A DNA stretch of 64,000 nt from contig OZ243889.1 of the NCBI GenBank assembly GCA_965213525.1, positions 2,046,001-2,110,000 on the forward strand. The letters run 5' to 3'. The stretch is from G965213525 sp965213525. GTDB taxonomy: Bacteria > Actinomycetota > Acidimicrobiia > Acidimicrobiales > Poriferisodalaceae. The notes under the pieces were generated by a model. It was not told the DNA's origin. It did no database searches and saw nothing but the letters and a program-made list of their open reading frames with translations. A program made the translations under genes and the position numbers. Shown here one piece after another: positions 32,084-39,988 of the stretch. The stretch's first letter is position 1; every line of letters begins with the position of its first letter.

Positions 32084-33598
32084 ATGAGCGACACGCTGCC
32101 CACCCCCACGACCACCCCCACCCCCACGGCCAGCACCGACGCCCCGTCATCGGCCGGGGCCGTCGCCGAGACGACGGCGTTTCGTGCCGCCCTCGAGGTG
32201 ATCGGCGCCGCCGAGCCCGACGTGGCCCGCATCATCGGCGGCGAGCTTGCCAACCAGCGCAGCCAGCTGAAGCTGATCGCCAGCGAGAACTACGCCAGTC
32301 CGGCGGTGCTGCTGGCGATGGGCAACTGGATGACCGACAAGTACGCAGAGGGCGTGCCTGGCCAGCGGTACTACGCCGGCTGTGAGTGGGTCGACCAGGT
32401 CGAACGTCTCGCCAGCGGCCACGCCGAGGCCCTCTTCGGCGCCGATCACGCCTACGTCCAACCCCACTCGGGCATCGACGCCAACCTCGTCGCGTTCTGG
32501 TCGATCCTCGCCCGTCGCGTCGAGGGTCCCGCCCTGGCCGCCGCCGAGGTCGGCAACGTCAGCGAACTGTCCGAGGTCGACTGGGCGCGCCTTCGCCGCC
32601 AGCTCGGTGACCAGCGCATGATCGGCATGTCCCTCGACGCCGGCGGCCACCTGACCCACGGCTTCCGACCCAACATCAGCGGCAAGATGTTCGACCAGCG
32701 CTCCTACGGCGTCGACCCCGACACCGAGCTGCTCGACTACGACGCCGTCGCCCGCCTCGCCCGCGAGTTCCGGCCCCTCGTCATCGTCGCCGGGTACTCG
32801 GCGTACCCCCGCCCGGTCGACTTCGCCCGGATGCGCCAGATCGCCGACGACGTCGACGCCACCCTGCTGGTCGACATGGCCCACTTCGCCGGGCTGGTGG
32901 CCGGGCGCGCCCTCACGGGTGACCTCGACCCCGTCGCCCACGCCGAGATCGTCACCACCACCACCCACAAGTCCCTGCGGGGGCCTCGCGGGGGGATGGT
33001 GCTGTGCGACGACGCCTACGCGCCCTTCGTCGACAAGGGCTGCCCCATGGTGCTCGGGGGGCCCATGCCCCACGTGATGGCGGCCAAGGCGGTGGCCTTC
33101 GCCGAGGCCCTGGCCCCATCGTTCGTCGACTACGCGGCGTCCATCGTCGCCAACGCCGCCGCCCTCGCCGAGGGCCTGGTGCGTCGTGACGTGCGCCTCG
33201 TCACCGGGGGCACCGAGAACCACCTCGTGCTGGTCGACGTCGCCCGCAGCTTCGGCCTCACCGGACGTCAGGCCGAGACCGCCCTGCTCGACGCCGGGGT
33301 GGTCACCAACCGCAACTCGATCCCCGCCGATCCCAACGGGGCCTGGTACACGAGCGGGGTGCGCCTCGGTAGCCCGGCGGTCACCACCCTCGGCATGGGC
33401 GCAGCCGAGATGGACGAGGTCGCCGACATCATCGCCACGACGCTTCGAGCGACCGAGGCGGCGCCGACGCAGTCGGGGGCGGCCTCCAAGGCCAGGGCGA
33501 TCACCGCCGACGGCGTCGCCGAGGCGGGCCGGGCCCGAGCCGGTGACCTGCTCGCCCGCTTCCCCCTCTACCCCTCCATCGACCTGGCCCGGCCGTGA
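32084..33598 (+). CDS. glyA: Serine hydroxymethyltransferase
   Basis: 504 residues from ATG 32084; AGGAGG at 32069-32074 and the riboswitch upstream rule out the earlier in-frame GTG at 32030. PLP enzyme making glycine and 5,10-methylene-THF from serine. Motifs: LKLIASENYASPAVLLAMGN, VPGQRYYAGCEWVDQVE, VQPHSGIDANLVAFWSIL and TTTTHKSLRGPRGGMVL with the PLP Lys. About 80 residues longer than the usual 420: a Thr/Pro head of about 35 and an insert after WSILARRVEGP. Control by the ZTP riboswitch fits its folate role. Confidence 0.95.
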   Translation: MSDTLPTPTTTPTPTASTDAPSSAGAVAETTAFRAALEVIGAAEPDVARIIGGELANQRSQLKLIASENYASPAVLLAMGNWMTDKYAEGVPGQRYYAGCEWVDQVERLASGHAEALFGADHAYVQPHSGIDANLVAFWSILARRVEGPALAAAEVGNVSELSEVDWARLRRQLGDQRMIGMSLDAGGHLTHGFRPNISGKMFDQRSYGVDPDTELLDYDAVARLAREFRPLVIVAGYSAYPRPVDFARMRQIADDVDATLLVDMAHFAGLVAGRALTGDLDPVAHAEIVTTTTHKSLRGPRGGMVLCDDAYAPFVDKGCPMVLGGPMPHVMAAKAVAFAEALAPSFVDYAASIVANAAALAEGLVRRDVRLVTGGTENHLVLVDVARSFGLTGRQAETALLDAGVVTNRNSIPADPNGAWYTSGVRLGSPAVTTLGMGAAEMDEVADIIATTLRATEAAPTQSGAASKARAITADGVAEAGRARAGDLLARFPLYPSIDLARP

Positions 33599-33623
33599 CG
33601 CTGCCCACGACCCGCCGCCGGCG

Positions 33624-34208
33624 ATGAGCTCTGCCCGTCCGCCCGCTGCCCGTCCGCCCGCTGCCCGTCCGCCCGCTGCCCGTCCGCCCGCTGCCCTGCC
33701 CCGGGTGCGCTCGTTCCTCGCGGCCGGTGTCGTGGCGGCGACGCTGCTCACGGGGGCCACCGTCGCCGCCGCCCACACCGAGCTGATCGACGCCGATCCG
33801 CTGCCCGGCGACACGGTGGCGGCCGTCGACGGCATCAGACTGCTGTTCGCCGGGGAGTTCCTGCCCGCAGAAGGCGTCGAGGTCACCCTCGAGCGGCGAT
33901 CCGACGGCGCCCTGGTCGAGCTCGGCACCCCGGAGACCCCGAGCGGCTCGGCGATCCTGGTCGACGTGCTCGACGAGCTCCCCGGCCCGGGGGACTACGC
34001 CGTGCGCTGGCAGACCGTGGCCGCCGACGAGGGCTTCCGCCAGCCGGGGGGCTACGCCTTCACCTTCGACCCCGATGCCCGACCCGACGGGGCCGACCGC
34101 GGTGGCGGTCTCATGGCCGCCGGCGTCGGACTGGTCCTGGCTGGCGTGGCCCTCGCCGCTGTCGGTCTCGTCGTCCGCGGGCGGCGCACCGCCCGACCGA
34201 CGCCATGA
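33624..34208 (+). CDS. CopC-domain secreted, membrane-tethered protein
   Basis: 194 residues from ATG 33624. An RPPAA-repeat head precedes a signal segment (SFLAAGVVAATLLTGATVAA). Cleavage after AAA would leave HTELIDADPLPGDTVAA with His as first residue, the copper ligand position of CopC proteins. The beta-sandwich continues with IRLLFAGEFLPAEGVEV and PGPGDYAVRWQTVAADEG. A C-terminal helix (LMAAGVGLVLAGVALAAVGL) anchors it. Probably copper handling at the cell surface; CopD is absent here. Its stop overlaps the next gene by ATGA. Confidence 0.8.
   Translation: MSSARPPAARPPAARPPAARPPAALPRVRSFLAAGVVAATLLTGATVAAAHTELIDADPLPGDTVAAVDGIRLLFAGEFLPAEGVEVTLERRSDGALVELGTPETPSGSAILVDVLDELPGPGDYAVRWQTVAADEGFRQPGGYAFTFDPDARPDGADRGGGLMAAGVGLVLAGVALAAVGLVVRGRRTARPTP
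33631..33690 (+). repeat. 15-bp tandem repeat, four copies, in the copC-like gene
   Basis: Four identical 15-base units encode the A-R-P-P-A repeat ahead of the signal segment. Unit length keeps the reading frame. Confidence 0.85.
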
Positions 34209-35728
34209 GGCACCCCCGGGGCCACGCTCGCCCGCTCGAACGCCTCGAGGTGGGCATGGCGATCATCGTCGGGGGCGACCACGTCGTCGAGGTCGACGCG
34301 CCGCTCGCAGCGGCGTTCGAGCCAGGCGACCAGCTGCTGGCCGGTGGCGCCTCCGGTGAGCTGCTGCACGTCCCCGCCGCCTCCCGACTGGCGGCTCAGG
34401 CCGCGGTCGAGCGGGCCTCGGTCGCCTTCGCTGAGCTCGAGACGTCCCCAGACGACGCGATCACGGCGTTCTACGAGGCCTTCGCCCGCCGCCTCGACGA
34501 CGACGACGTCATGGCGCCCGTGTTGGACGCCAACGACGCCGACGTGGCCGACGCTCGCCGACGGGGGCGCACCACGACCCGCCTCGTCCTCGACGAGCGG
34601 GCGCGCCGGGCCATGGTCGACGGGCTCCTGGGCTGGGCGGGCACCGCACCGACCCGGGGCCGGCTCGTCGAGACCGTCGAGCACGGGTCGTGGAGGGTCG
34701 AGCAGCGCACCGCCGGGCTCGGGGTGGTCGGCTTCGTGTTCGAGGGCCGCCCGAACGTGTTCGCCGACGCGACCGGGGTGCTGCGGGGCGCCAACACCGT
34801 CGTCTTCCGGATCGGCAGCGATGCGCTCGGCACCGCCCGGGCCGTCGTCGCCCACGTCGTGGACCCGGCGCTCGCCGAGGCCGGACTGCCCCCCGGGTCG
34901 GTCACCCTGCTCGACGACGCCAGTCGGGCCGCCGGGTGGGCGCTGTTCGCCGACCCGCGCCTCGGACTGGCCGTGGCCCGGGGGTCGGGCCCGGCGGTCT
35001 CCCAGCTCGGCGCGGTGGCCAGAGCCGCCGGGACGGCGGTCAGCCTGCACGGCACCGGCGGAGCGTGGATGGTGGCCGGCGCCGCAGCCTCGGTCGAGGC
35101 GCTCGCCGCCGCGGTGGAGGCGTCGCTGGACCGCAAGGTCTGCAACACGCTGAACGTCTGCTGCGTACCGGCTGACCGGGCCGACGAGCTCGTGCCCGTC
35201 GTCCTCGACGCCCTGGTGGCGGCCGGGCGGGGGCGGGGGACCGAGTCCAAGCTGCACGTCGCCGAGGGCAGCGAGGCCCACGTCCCCCCCGGCTGGTTCG
35301 ACCGCCAGGTGCCGGTCGGCCGCGCCGGCGGCGAGGTCACCGAGCCTCGGGCCGAGACGATCGCCGTGTCAGAGCTCGGCACCGAGTGGGAGTGGGAGGA
35401 CAGCCCCGAGATGTCGTTGGCCGTCGTCGCCGACGTCGACGAGGCCATCCGGTGGCACAACCGCTGGTCGCCTCGCCTCGTCGCCTCGCTGATCTCTGAC
35501 GATCGCGCTGAGCACGAGCGGTTCCGGGCCATCGTGGACGCCCCGTTCGTCGGCAACGGCATGACGCGCTGGGTGGACGGCCAGTACGCCCTCGGGCGCC
35601 CGGAGCTCGGCCTGTCCAACTGGGAGGACGGCCGGCTCTTCGGGCGGGGCGGGGTGCTCTCGGGCGACTCGGTGTTCACGGTGCGCACGTTCGCCTTCCA
35701 GGACGACCCGCACCTGCGTCGCAGCTGA
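34205..35728 (+). CDS. Aldehyde dehydrogenase-superfamily protein related to ProA
   Basis: 507 residues from ATG 34205 (overlaps the copC-like stop); ATG 34256 is an alternative. The core resembles glutamate-5-semialdehyde dehydrogenase: GVVGFVFEGRPNVFADATGV, LRGANTVVFRIGSDALGTAR, LHGTGGAWMVAG and the catalytic Cys in DRKVCNTLNVCCV. It is about 90 residues longer than ProA and has no proB neighbour, and the C-terminal part (EWEWEDSPEMSLAVVADVDEA) differs. It probably reduces or oxidises another gamma-semialdehyde or acyl phosphate. Coupling to a copper protein gene is unexplained. Confidence 0.78.
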   Translation: MRHPRGHARPLERLEVGMAIIVGGDHVVEVDAPLAAAFEPGDQLLAGGASGELLHVPAASRLAAQAAVERASVAFAELETSPDDAITAFYEAFARRLDDDDVMAPVLDANDADVADARRRGRTTTRLVLDERARRAMVDGLLGWAGTAPTRGRLVETVEHGSWRVEQRTAGLGVVGFVFEGRPNVFADATGVLRGANTVVFRIGSDALGTARAVVAHVVDPALAEAGLPPGSVTLLDDASRAAGWALFADPRLGLAVARGSGPAVSQLGAVARAAGTAVSLHGTGGAWMVAGAAASVEALAAAVEASLDRKVCNTLNVCCVPADRADELVPVVLDALVAAGRGRGTESKLHVAEGSEAHVPPGWFDRQVPVGRAGGEVTEPRAETIAVSELGTEWEWEDSPEMSLAVVADVDEAIRWHNRWSPRLVASLISDDRAEHERFRAIVDAPFVGNGMTRWVDGQYALGRPELGLSNWEDGRLFGRGGVLSGDSVFTVRTFAFQDDPHLRRS

Positions 35729-35842
35729 CGTTCGGGGGTGCCGTGTGCCCGTCGTCGACGACGGCGGCGGTGTGGTGGAGGTGCAGGGAAAAATCGGTCC
35801 GGCGCGCATCACCAGCCCGTCGCTGCGACCGATACTGACCTC

Positions 35843-36910
35843 ATGGGACCTCGTCCGATCCTCCGTCTCGCCTTCGCCGGTGCAACAGCGGCCCTGGTCG
35901 TCTCGGCCTGCTCGGGCGCAGACGACGCAACCGACATCCGCACCACCGAACCCGACGTCGAGGTCGAGGCGACCCCGGCCTTCCTCGCCACCGTCGACGA
36001 CCGCACCACCGCTGATGCCTTCCGCTACGAGATGACCATGTCCATGGCCGCTGACCTCGGCATCATCCAGCTCGACGCCGCCCCCGAGGAACCGATCGTC
36101 ACCGGCGCCGCAGACACCGAAGGCGACTCGACGATGATCGTCGACGGCAGGCCGCTCGTCGACGAGGTGCTGGACCACCTCTCTGAGGACTTCGGCGGCG
36201 ACGCCGGCGCCGCCTTCGCCGGCGAGCTGCCCACCGGTGACCTCACCATCGAGGCGCGCACGATCGGCGAGCGGGTGTGGGTCAAGGCCCCGATGTTCGC
36301 AGCGCTGGCTGAGGCCGGCCCGATGGTCGGCGGCGACCCGGCCATCGAGGCGCTGGCGCCCCTGGCCGAGCACTGGGGCGTCGCTGACCTCGATGGGCTG
36401 TCTGGTGACGACGGCGGCGTCGGGCCCATGACCCGGCTCCGTGGCATGGGTTCCTTCGGTGCCACCCAGAACGCCGACCCGATGCAGCTGATGGCGCTGC
36501 TCGACGAGGCGACCGAGGTCACCGACCTGGGTCGCAGCTCCATCGACGGCGTCGAGGTGACCCAGATGCGCGCCGAGGTCGACGTGCCGACCGTGCTCCA
36601 CGCCGCCGGGCAGGGTCCCGTGCCCGGCACCGAGGATGCGCCCACGCTCGACGGGGCCACCGCCGTCGTCGACGCGTGGGTCGACGACGACGGACTGCTG
36701 CGGCGATTGGCCGTCGAGGTCTCCATCCCCGAGCTCACGGGCACCGGTGGGCTCGCCGACTCCCCGATGGGGGCCGAGGCGACCATGGGGTTCGTGGTCG
36801 ACGTCTTCGACCACGGCGCCACCTTCGACGTCACCGAGCCCGATGAGCCGAACCCGATCGACCTCGCCGAGGTGGCCGGGGATCTTCTCGCGCCGAACAC
36901 CGACAGCTGA
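35843..36910 (+). CDS. Lipoprotein related to the LppX/LprAFG type
   Basis: 355 residues from ATG 35843; GATACT six bases before it suggests a leaderless transcript. Signal peptide LAFAGATAALVVSACSG with lipobox VSAC. The mature part begins with an acidic linker, then RTTADAFRYEMTMSMAADLG, VWVKAPMFAALAEAGPMVGG and VVDAWVDDDGLLRRLAVEVS, the pattern of beta-rich lipoproteins that carry lipids or probe the envelope (LppX/LprG-like and YycH-like). Assigned by pattern, not by a diagnostic motif. Alone on its strand; converges on the TesB gene. Confidence 0.7.
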   Translation: MGPRPILRLAFAGATAALVVSACSGADDATDIRTTEPDVEVEATPAFLATVDDRTTADAFRYEMTMSMAADLGIIQLDAAPEEPIVTGAADTEGDSTMIVDGRPLVDEVLDHLSEDFGGDAGAAFAGELPTGDLTIEARTIGERVWVKAPMFAALAEAGPMVGGDPAIEALAPLAEHWGVADLDGLSGDDGGVGPMTRLRGMGSFGATQNADPMQLMALLDEATEVTDLGRSSIDGVEVTQMRAEVDVPTVLHAAGQGPVPGTEDAPTLDGATAVVDAWVDDDGLLRRLAVEVSIPELTGTGGLADSPMGAEATMGFVVDVFDHGATFDVTEPDEPNPIDLAEVAGDLLAPNTDS

Positions 36911-36916
36911 GGGCGA

Positions 36917-36972
36917 CCGCCCGTCAGCCGGACCGCCGTCAGCCGGACCGCGGTCAGTCCGGCGACGGGCGG
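36917..36972. terminator. Hairpin with internal repeats between convergent genes
   Basis: CCGCCCGTC (36917-36925) pairs with GACGGGCGG (36964-36972). The loop contains direct repeats of GTCAGCCGGACCGC and the stop of the TesB gene at 36954. Probably a shared terminator; no U-tract. Confidence 0.4.
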
Positions 36973-37784
36973 CGGCGACGCAACAGCACCTCCTGGGCGA
37001 CCGTGGCGACGTGGGTGCCGTCAGCGGACAGCACGTTGCCGGTCGTGAGGCCTCGTCCGCCGACCAGGCCGTGGCTGTCCATGTCGAAGTAGTGCCACTG
37101 GCTGACGTCGCTCACCCGGTGGAACCACATGGCGTGATCGAGGCTCGCCCCCATGAAGCGCTGGCGGTCGCTCGTGTCACCGACCGAGTCGGGGTGGCTC
37201 GATCTCGCCGCCGAGGTCGGGGCGGCATCGGACATGAACGCCAGGCCGCAGGCCCCGAGCACCGGGTCATCGCCGAGGTCGGCCCGCAGGCGGATCCAGT
37301 GCGCCGCCCACCCGCGCCGCGTCGGCAGCGCCCGGCGGTCGAGCAGGCGACCCCACCCGGTGTCGGCCAGCTGCGGATCGTCGGGCGGCGGCACGTGGTC
37401 GGGCAGGCTGACGATCTGGGCGTCGGCCTCGGCCTCGTTGCTCTGGAACGACGCCGACAGGTTCAAGATGGCGCCCCCGGATTGGCGGGCGACGACCTGG
37501 CGGGTGGCGAAGGAGCGCCCGTCGCGCAACCGATCGACCTCGTAGCGGACCGGCTCGGTGTCGGTGCCGGGACGGATGAAGTAGGCGTGCAACGAGTGCA
37601 CGCCCCGGTCGGCGTCGACGGTGGCCGCAGCCGCTCGCAGGCCCTGGGCGAGCACCTGGCCGCCGAACAGCCGGCCCCACGGGTAGCGCGCCGCCACGCC
37701 CACGAAGGTGTCGGGCCCGTGGGGCTCGAGGGCCAACAGCTCTGTGAAGGCGATGCGCGAGATGGACGGGGCCTCAGACGGCAC
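36954..37784 (-). CDS. Acyl-CoA thioesterase II (second TesB-type enzyme)
   Basis: 276 residues from GTG 37784 with CAGACT six bases upstream (leaderless-like). Motifs: RYPWGRLFGGQVLAQGLRAA, VHSLHAYFIRPGTDTEP, RLRDGRSFATRQVVA and GASLDHAMWFHRVSD, which holds the catalytic Asp, then TTGNVLSADGTHVATVAQE. Same family as 1448-2302 but clearly diverged, so not a recent copy. Divergent from the SGNH hydrolase gene. Confidence 0.88.
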   Translation of the reverse strand: MPSEAPSISRIAFTELLALEPHGPDTFVGVAARYPWGRLFGGQVLAQGLRAAAATVDADRGVHSLHAYFIRPGTDTEPVRYEVDRLRDGRSFATRQVVARQSGGAILNLSASFQSNEAEADAQIVSLPDHVPPPDDPQLADTGWGRLLDRRALPTRRGWAAHWIRLRADLGDDPVLGACGLAFMSDAAPTSAARSSHPDSVGDTSDRQRFMGASLDHAMWFHRVSDVSQWHYFDMDSHGLVGGRGLTTGNVLSADGTHVATVAQEVLLRRRRPSPD

Positions 37785-37857
37785 CGGCCGAGTCTGGCAC
37801 CGCCCACCCAGACGGCCCGAACGATGGCCGCCCGAGCCGTGGCGCCCCCGACGCGCC

Positions 37858-38550
37858 GTGATCGACCACGCTGGGGTGGTGCGAGGACCCCCCCGCGGCC
37901 GCCAGAGCCCCCTGCTGCTGATCCCCGTCGTGTGGTTCGCCATGATCGGCACGATCGCCCTGCTCGCCCGACCCGACGCCGCCGAGCCCGACCCGGTCGC
38001 CACGGCCTACCTCGATCGCAGCATCGCCGTCGTCGGCGACTCGTTGACCGTCGACGCCGACAGCCAGATCCGCCGGGTGCTGGCCGGGGCCGAGCTCACC
38101 GTCGACGCCGTCTCGGGTCGCCCCCTCGACCGTGACAGCGGCATCGACGCCGCCCCGGCGATCGCCAAGGCGGCCGCCGGGCGACCAGAGGTGCTCGTCG
38201 TGGCGATCGGCACCAACGACGGGGGGGCAGGACGCGACTACGTCGACCAGGTGGCTGACGCCGTGGACGACGTCGATCCCAGCACCTGCGTGGTGTGGGT
38301 CGGGCCCCAGCGGGCGTTGCCCGGTGGCACCGACCTCGCCCCGGTCACCCGGGCGATCGCTGAGGTCGCCTCCGAGCACCCGAACCTGCACCTCGCCGAC
38401 TGGGGCGATCGCCTCGACGGGAACGAGGCCGCCTGGCAACGTGAGGACGGCGTGCACCTGACCACCACCGGCAGCTGGGCCTTCGCCCGGGTCATCAGCG
38501 ACACGATCATCACGCGTTGCCTCTCTGACGTGGGCGAGGCGACCCCGTGA
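37858..38550 (+). CDS. SGNH/GDSL-type hydrolase, membrane-anchored
   Basis: 230 residues from GTG 37858. N-terminal helix SPLLLIPVVWFAMIGTIALL holds it at the membrane. Block I is IAVVGDSLTVDA with nucleophile Ser, block III is VVAIGTNDGGAG and block V is REDGVHLTTTG (Asp-x-x-His). The third block (Gly) is weak. Esterase, lipase or acetyltransferase-like enzyme acting on cell-surface material. Start by the GTG that precedes the anchor; it follows the divergent TesB gene by 73 bases. Confidence 0.8.
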   Translation: MIDHAGVVRGPPRGRQSPLLLIPVVWFAMIGTIALLARPDAAEPDPVATAYLDRSIAVVGDSLTVDADSQIRRVLAGAELTVDAVSGRPLDRDSGIDAAPAIAKAAAGRPEVLVVAIGTNDGGAGRDYVDQVADAVDDVDPSTCVVWVGPQRALPGGTDLAPVTRAIAEVASEHPNLHLADWGDRLDGNEAAWQREDGVHLTTTGSWAFARVISDTIITRCLSDVGEATP

Positions 38551-38587
38551 GCCCGACCGCTCCCTCCGCAGCCGGCGCACCAGGCCG

Positions 38588-39421
38588 GTGATCCCGCCGA
38601 GAGGCGAGGGTCACGCCCGCGTCGTCACGTGGAACGTGTGGTGGCGCTTCGGCGACGAGCCCGACCGCCGGGCCGACGCCATCGCCGCCACGCTGTCTGA
38701 GGTCGATGCCGACGTCGTCTGCCTGCAAGAGGTGTTCGGCGACGGGTCCGGTGACGACGGCGTGCGCCTCGCCGCCGGGCTCGGACTGCACCACCACGCC
38801 GGCACGCCTCCGACGGTGCGAGGCGCCTCGTTCGGCAACGCCGTGCTGAGCCGCTGGCCGGTGCTCGACGGTGGTGACCGTGCGCTGAGCGGAGCCGACG
38901 GACGCCCCGGGCACCGCCGTGTCGTGTGGGCTCGCCTCGACGCACCAGCGGGGCCGTTGGTGGTGATGACCACCCACCTCACGCACCGCTTCGACGAGTC
39001 CGACCTGCGCTGCCGCCAGATCGCCGAGGTGCTCTCGCTCGCCGCGGAGCTGCGGGGGCCCGGTGACCCGGCGACGTCGCTGCCGATGGTGCTCGCTGGT
39101 GATCTCAACGCCACGCCCGACAGCGACGAGGTGCGCCGGTTGACCGGCCGATCGGCGGCGCCGGTGCCCGGTCTGGTGTTCACCGACTGCTGGCCCCAGG
39201 TGCGCGACGACCCGGGCCACACCTGGACCCGCGCCGTGCCCTACACCGTCGATGCGACCTGGCCCGAGCGCCGCCTGGACTACATCACCGTGTCATGGCC
39301 GCGACGCGCCCCGCTCGGCAACCCGGTGGCGGCCCACCTGATCGGGGATCGGCCCGTCGAGGGCGTCTGGGCGAGCGATCACCTGGGGGTCGTGGTCGAT
39401 CTGGAGATGACCGCACGGTGA
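38588..39421 (+). CDS. Endonuclease/exonuclease/phosphatase-family hydrolase
   Basis: 277 residues from GTG 38588. EEP fold with VVTWNVWWRFGDEP, DADVVCLQEVFGD, RRVVWARLDAPAGPLVVMTT, VLAGDLNATPDSDEVR, RRLDYITV and VWASDHLGVVVDLE, so all metal and catalytic residues (Asn, Glu, Asp-Asn, Asp-His) are present. No signal peptide. A phosphodiesterase of unknown substrate. Its stop overlaps the next gene by GTGA, linking it to the RimK operon. Confidence 0.85.
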   Translation: MIPPRGEGHARVVTWNVWWRFGDEPDRRADAIAATLSEVDADVVCLQEVFGDGSGDDGVRLAAGLGLHHHAGTPPTVRGASFGNAVLSRWPVLDGGDRALSGADGRPGHRRVVWARLDAPAGPLVVMTTHLTHRFDESDLRCRQIAEVLSLAAELRGPGDPATSLPMVLAGDLNATPDSDEVRRLTGRSAAPVPGLVFTDCWPQVRDDPGHTWTRAVPYTVDATWPERRLDYITVSWPRRAPLGNPVAAHLIGDRPVEGVWASDHLGVVVDLEMTAR

Positions 39422-39954
39422 GCACCCCCGCTCCCCGCCGCCGGCGGGTCACTCGACCACCTTCGACCCCGATCGGCTGGCGGGAGTGGGTCCTGTTGCC
39501 CCGCATCAGCGCCGCAGAGATCAAGGCCAAGATCGACACCGGCGCCCGCACCTCGGCGCTGCACGCCCTGGACCTGCGGATCGACGACGGCGACGACGGC
39601 CCCGTCGCCGCCTTCGAGGTCCACCCCCACCAGCGATCCCGGGCCGATGCCACAGCGGTCACCCACCCGGTGCACGAGTTCCGAGACGTGCGCTCGTCGA
39701 CCGGGCACCTGGAACGGCGCCCGGTGATCGTCACCCCGGTCGTGCTGGGCGCAGCGACCTTCGATCTCGAGCTCACCTTGACCGGCCGAGACCAGATGGG
39801 CTTTCGCATGCTGTTGGGACGGGTGGCGCTGCGACGGCGGTTCCTGGTCGACCCCGGGCGGTCCTACCTGGTGGGCCACCCGCAGGTGAGCACCGCAGGC
39901 GCCCCGGCACCCGGGGTGGCATCGCTGCGCCAGGATGGGCTGCCGAGCTCGTGA
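39418..39954 (+). CDS. RimK-associated retropepsin-like protein (ATP-dependent zinc protease family, PF05618)
   Basis: 178 residues from GTG 39418. The conserved segment begins GWREWVLLPRISAAEIKAKI and DTGARTSALHALDLRI, where Asp-Thr-Gly is the active-site triad of pepsin-type proteases. Later ERRPVIVTPVVLGAATFDLE, TLTGRDQMGFRMLLGR and FLVDPGRSYLVG are typical. Proteins of this family pair with RimK ligases in many bacteria and are thought to trim the tails they add. GTGA overlap with the EEP gene; RimK follows 34 bases on. Confidence 0.85.
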   Translation: MSTPAPRRRRVTRPPSTPIGWREWVLLPRISAAEIKAKIDTGARTSALHALDLRIDDGDDGPVAAFEVHPHQRSRADATAVTHPVHEFRDVRSSTGHLERRPVIVTPVVLGAATFDLELTLTGRDQMGFRMLLGRVALRRRFLVDPGRSYLVGHPQVSTAGAPAPGVASLRQDGLPSS

Positions 39955-39988
39955 GGCGGGCACCAACGCATCGACGAGGGAGCGCGAC

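Noticed and set aside
30445..32253. 602-residue minus-strand open frame across the thioesterase and riboswitch
   Set aside because: Covers a convincing plus-strand thioesterase gene, DUF3291 gene and riboswitch; no recognised domain in the minus frame.
32147..33928. 593-residue minus-strand open frame over glyA and copC
   Set aside because: Composition is that of an antisense shadow in GC-rich DNA; glyA on the plus strand is unmistakable.
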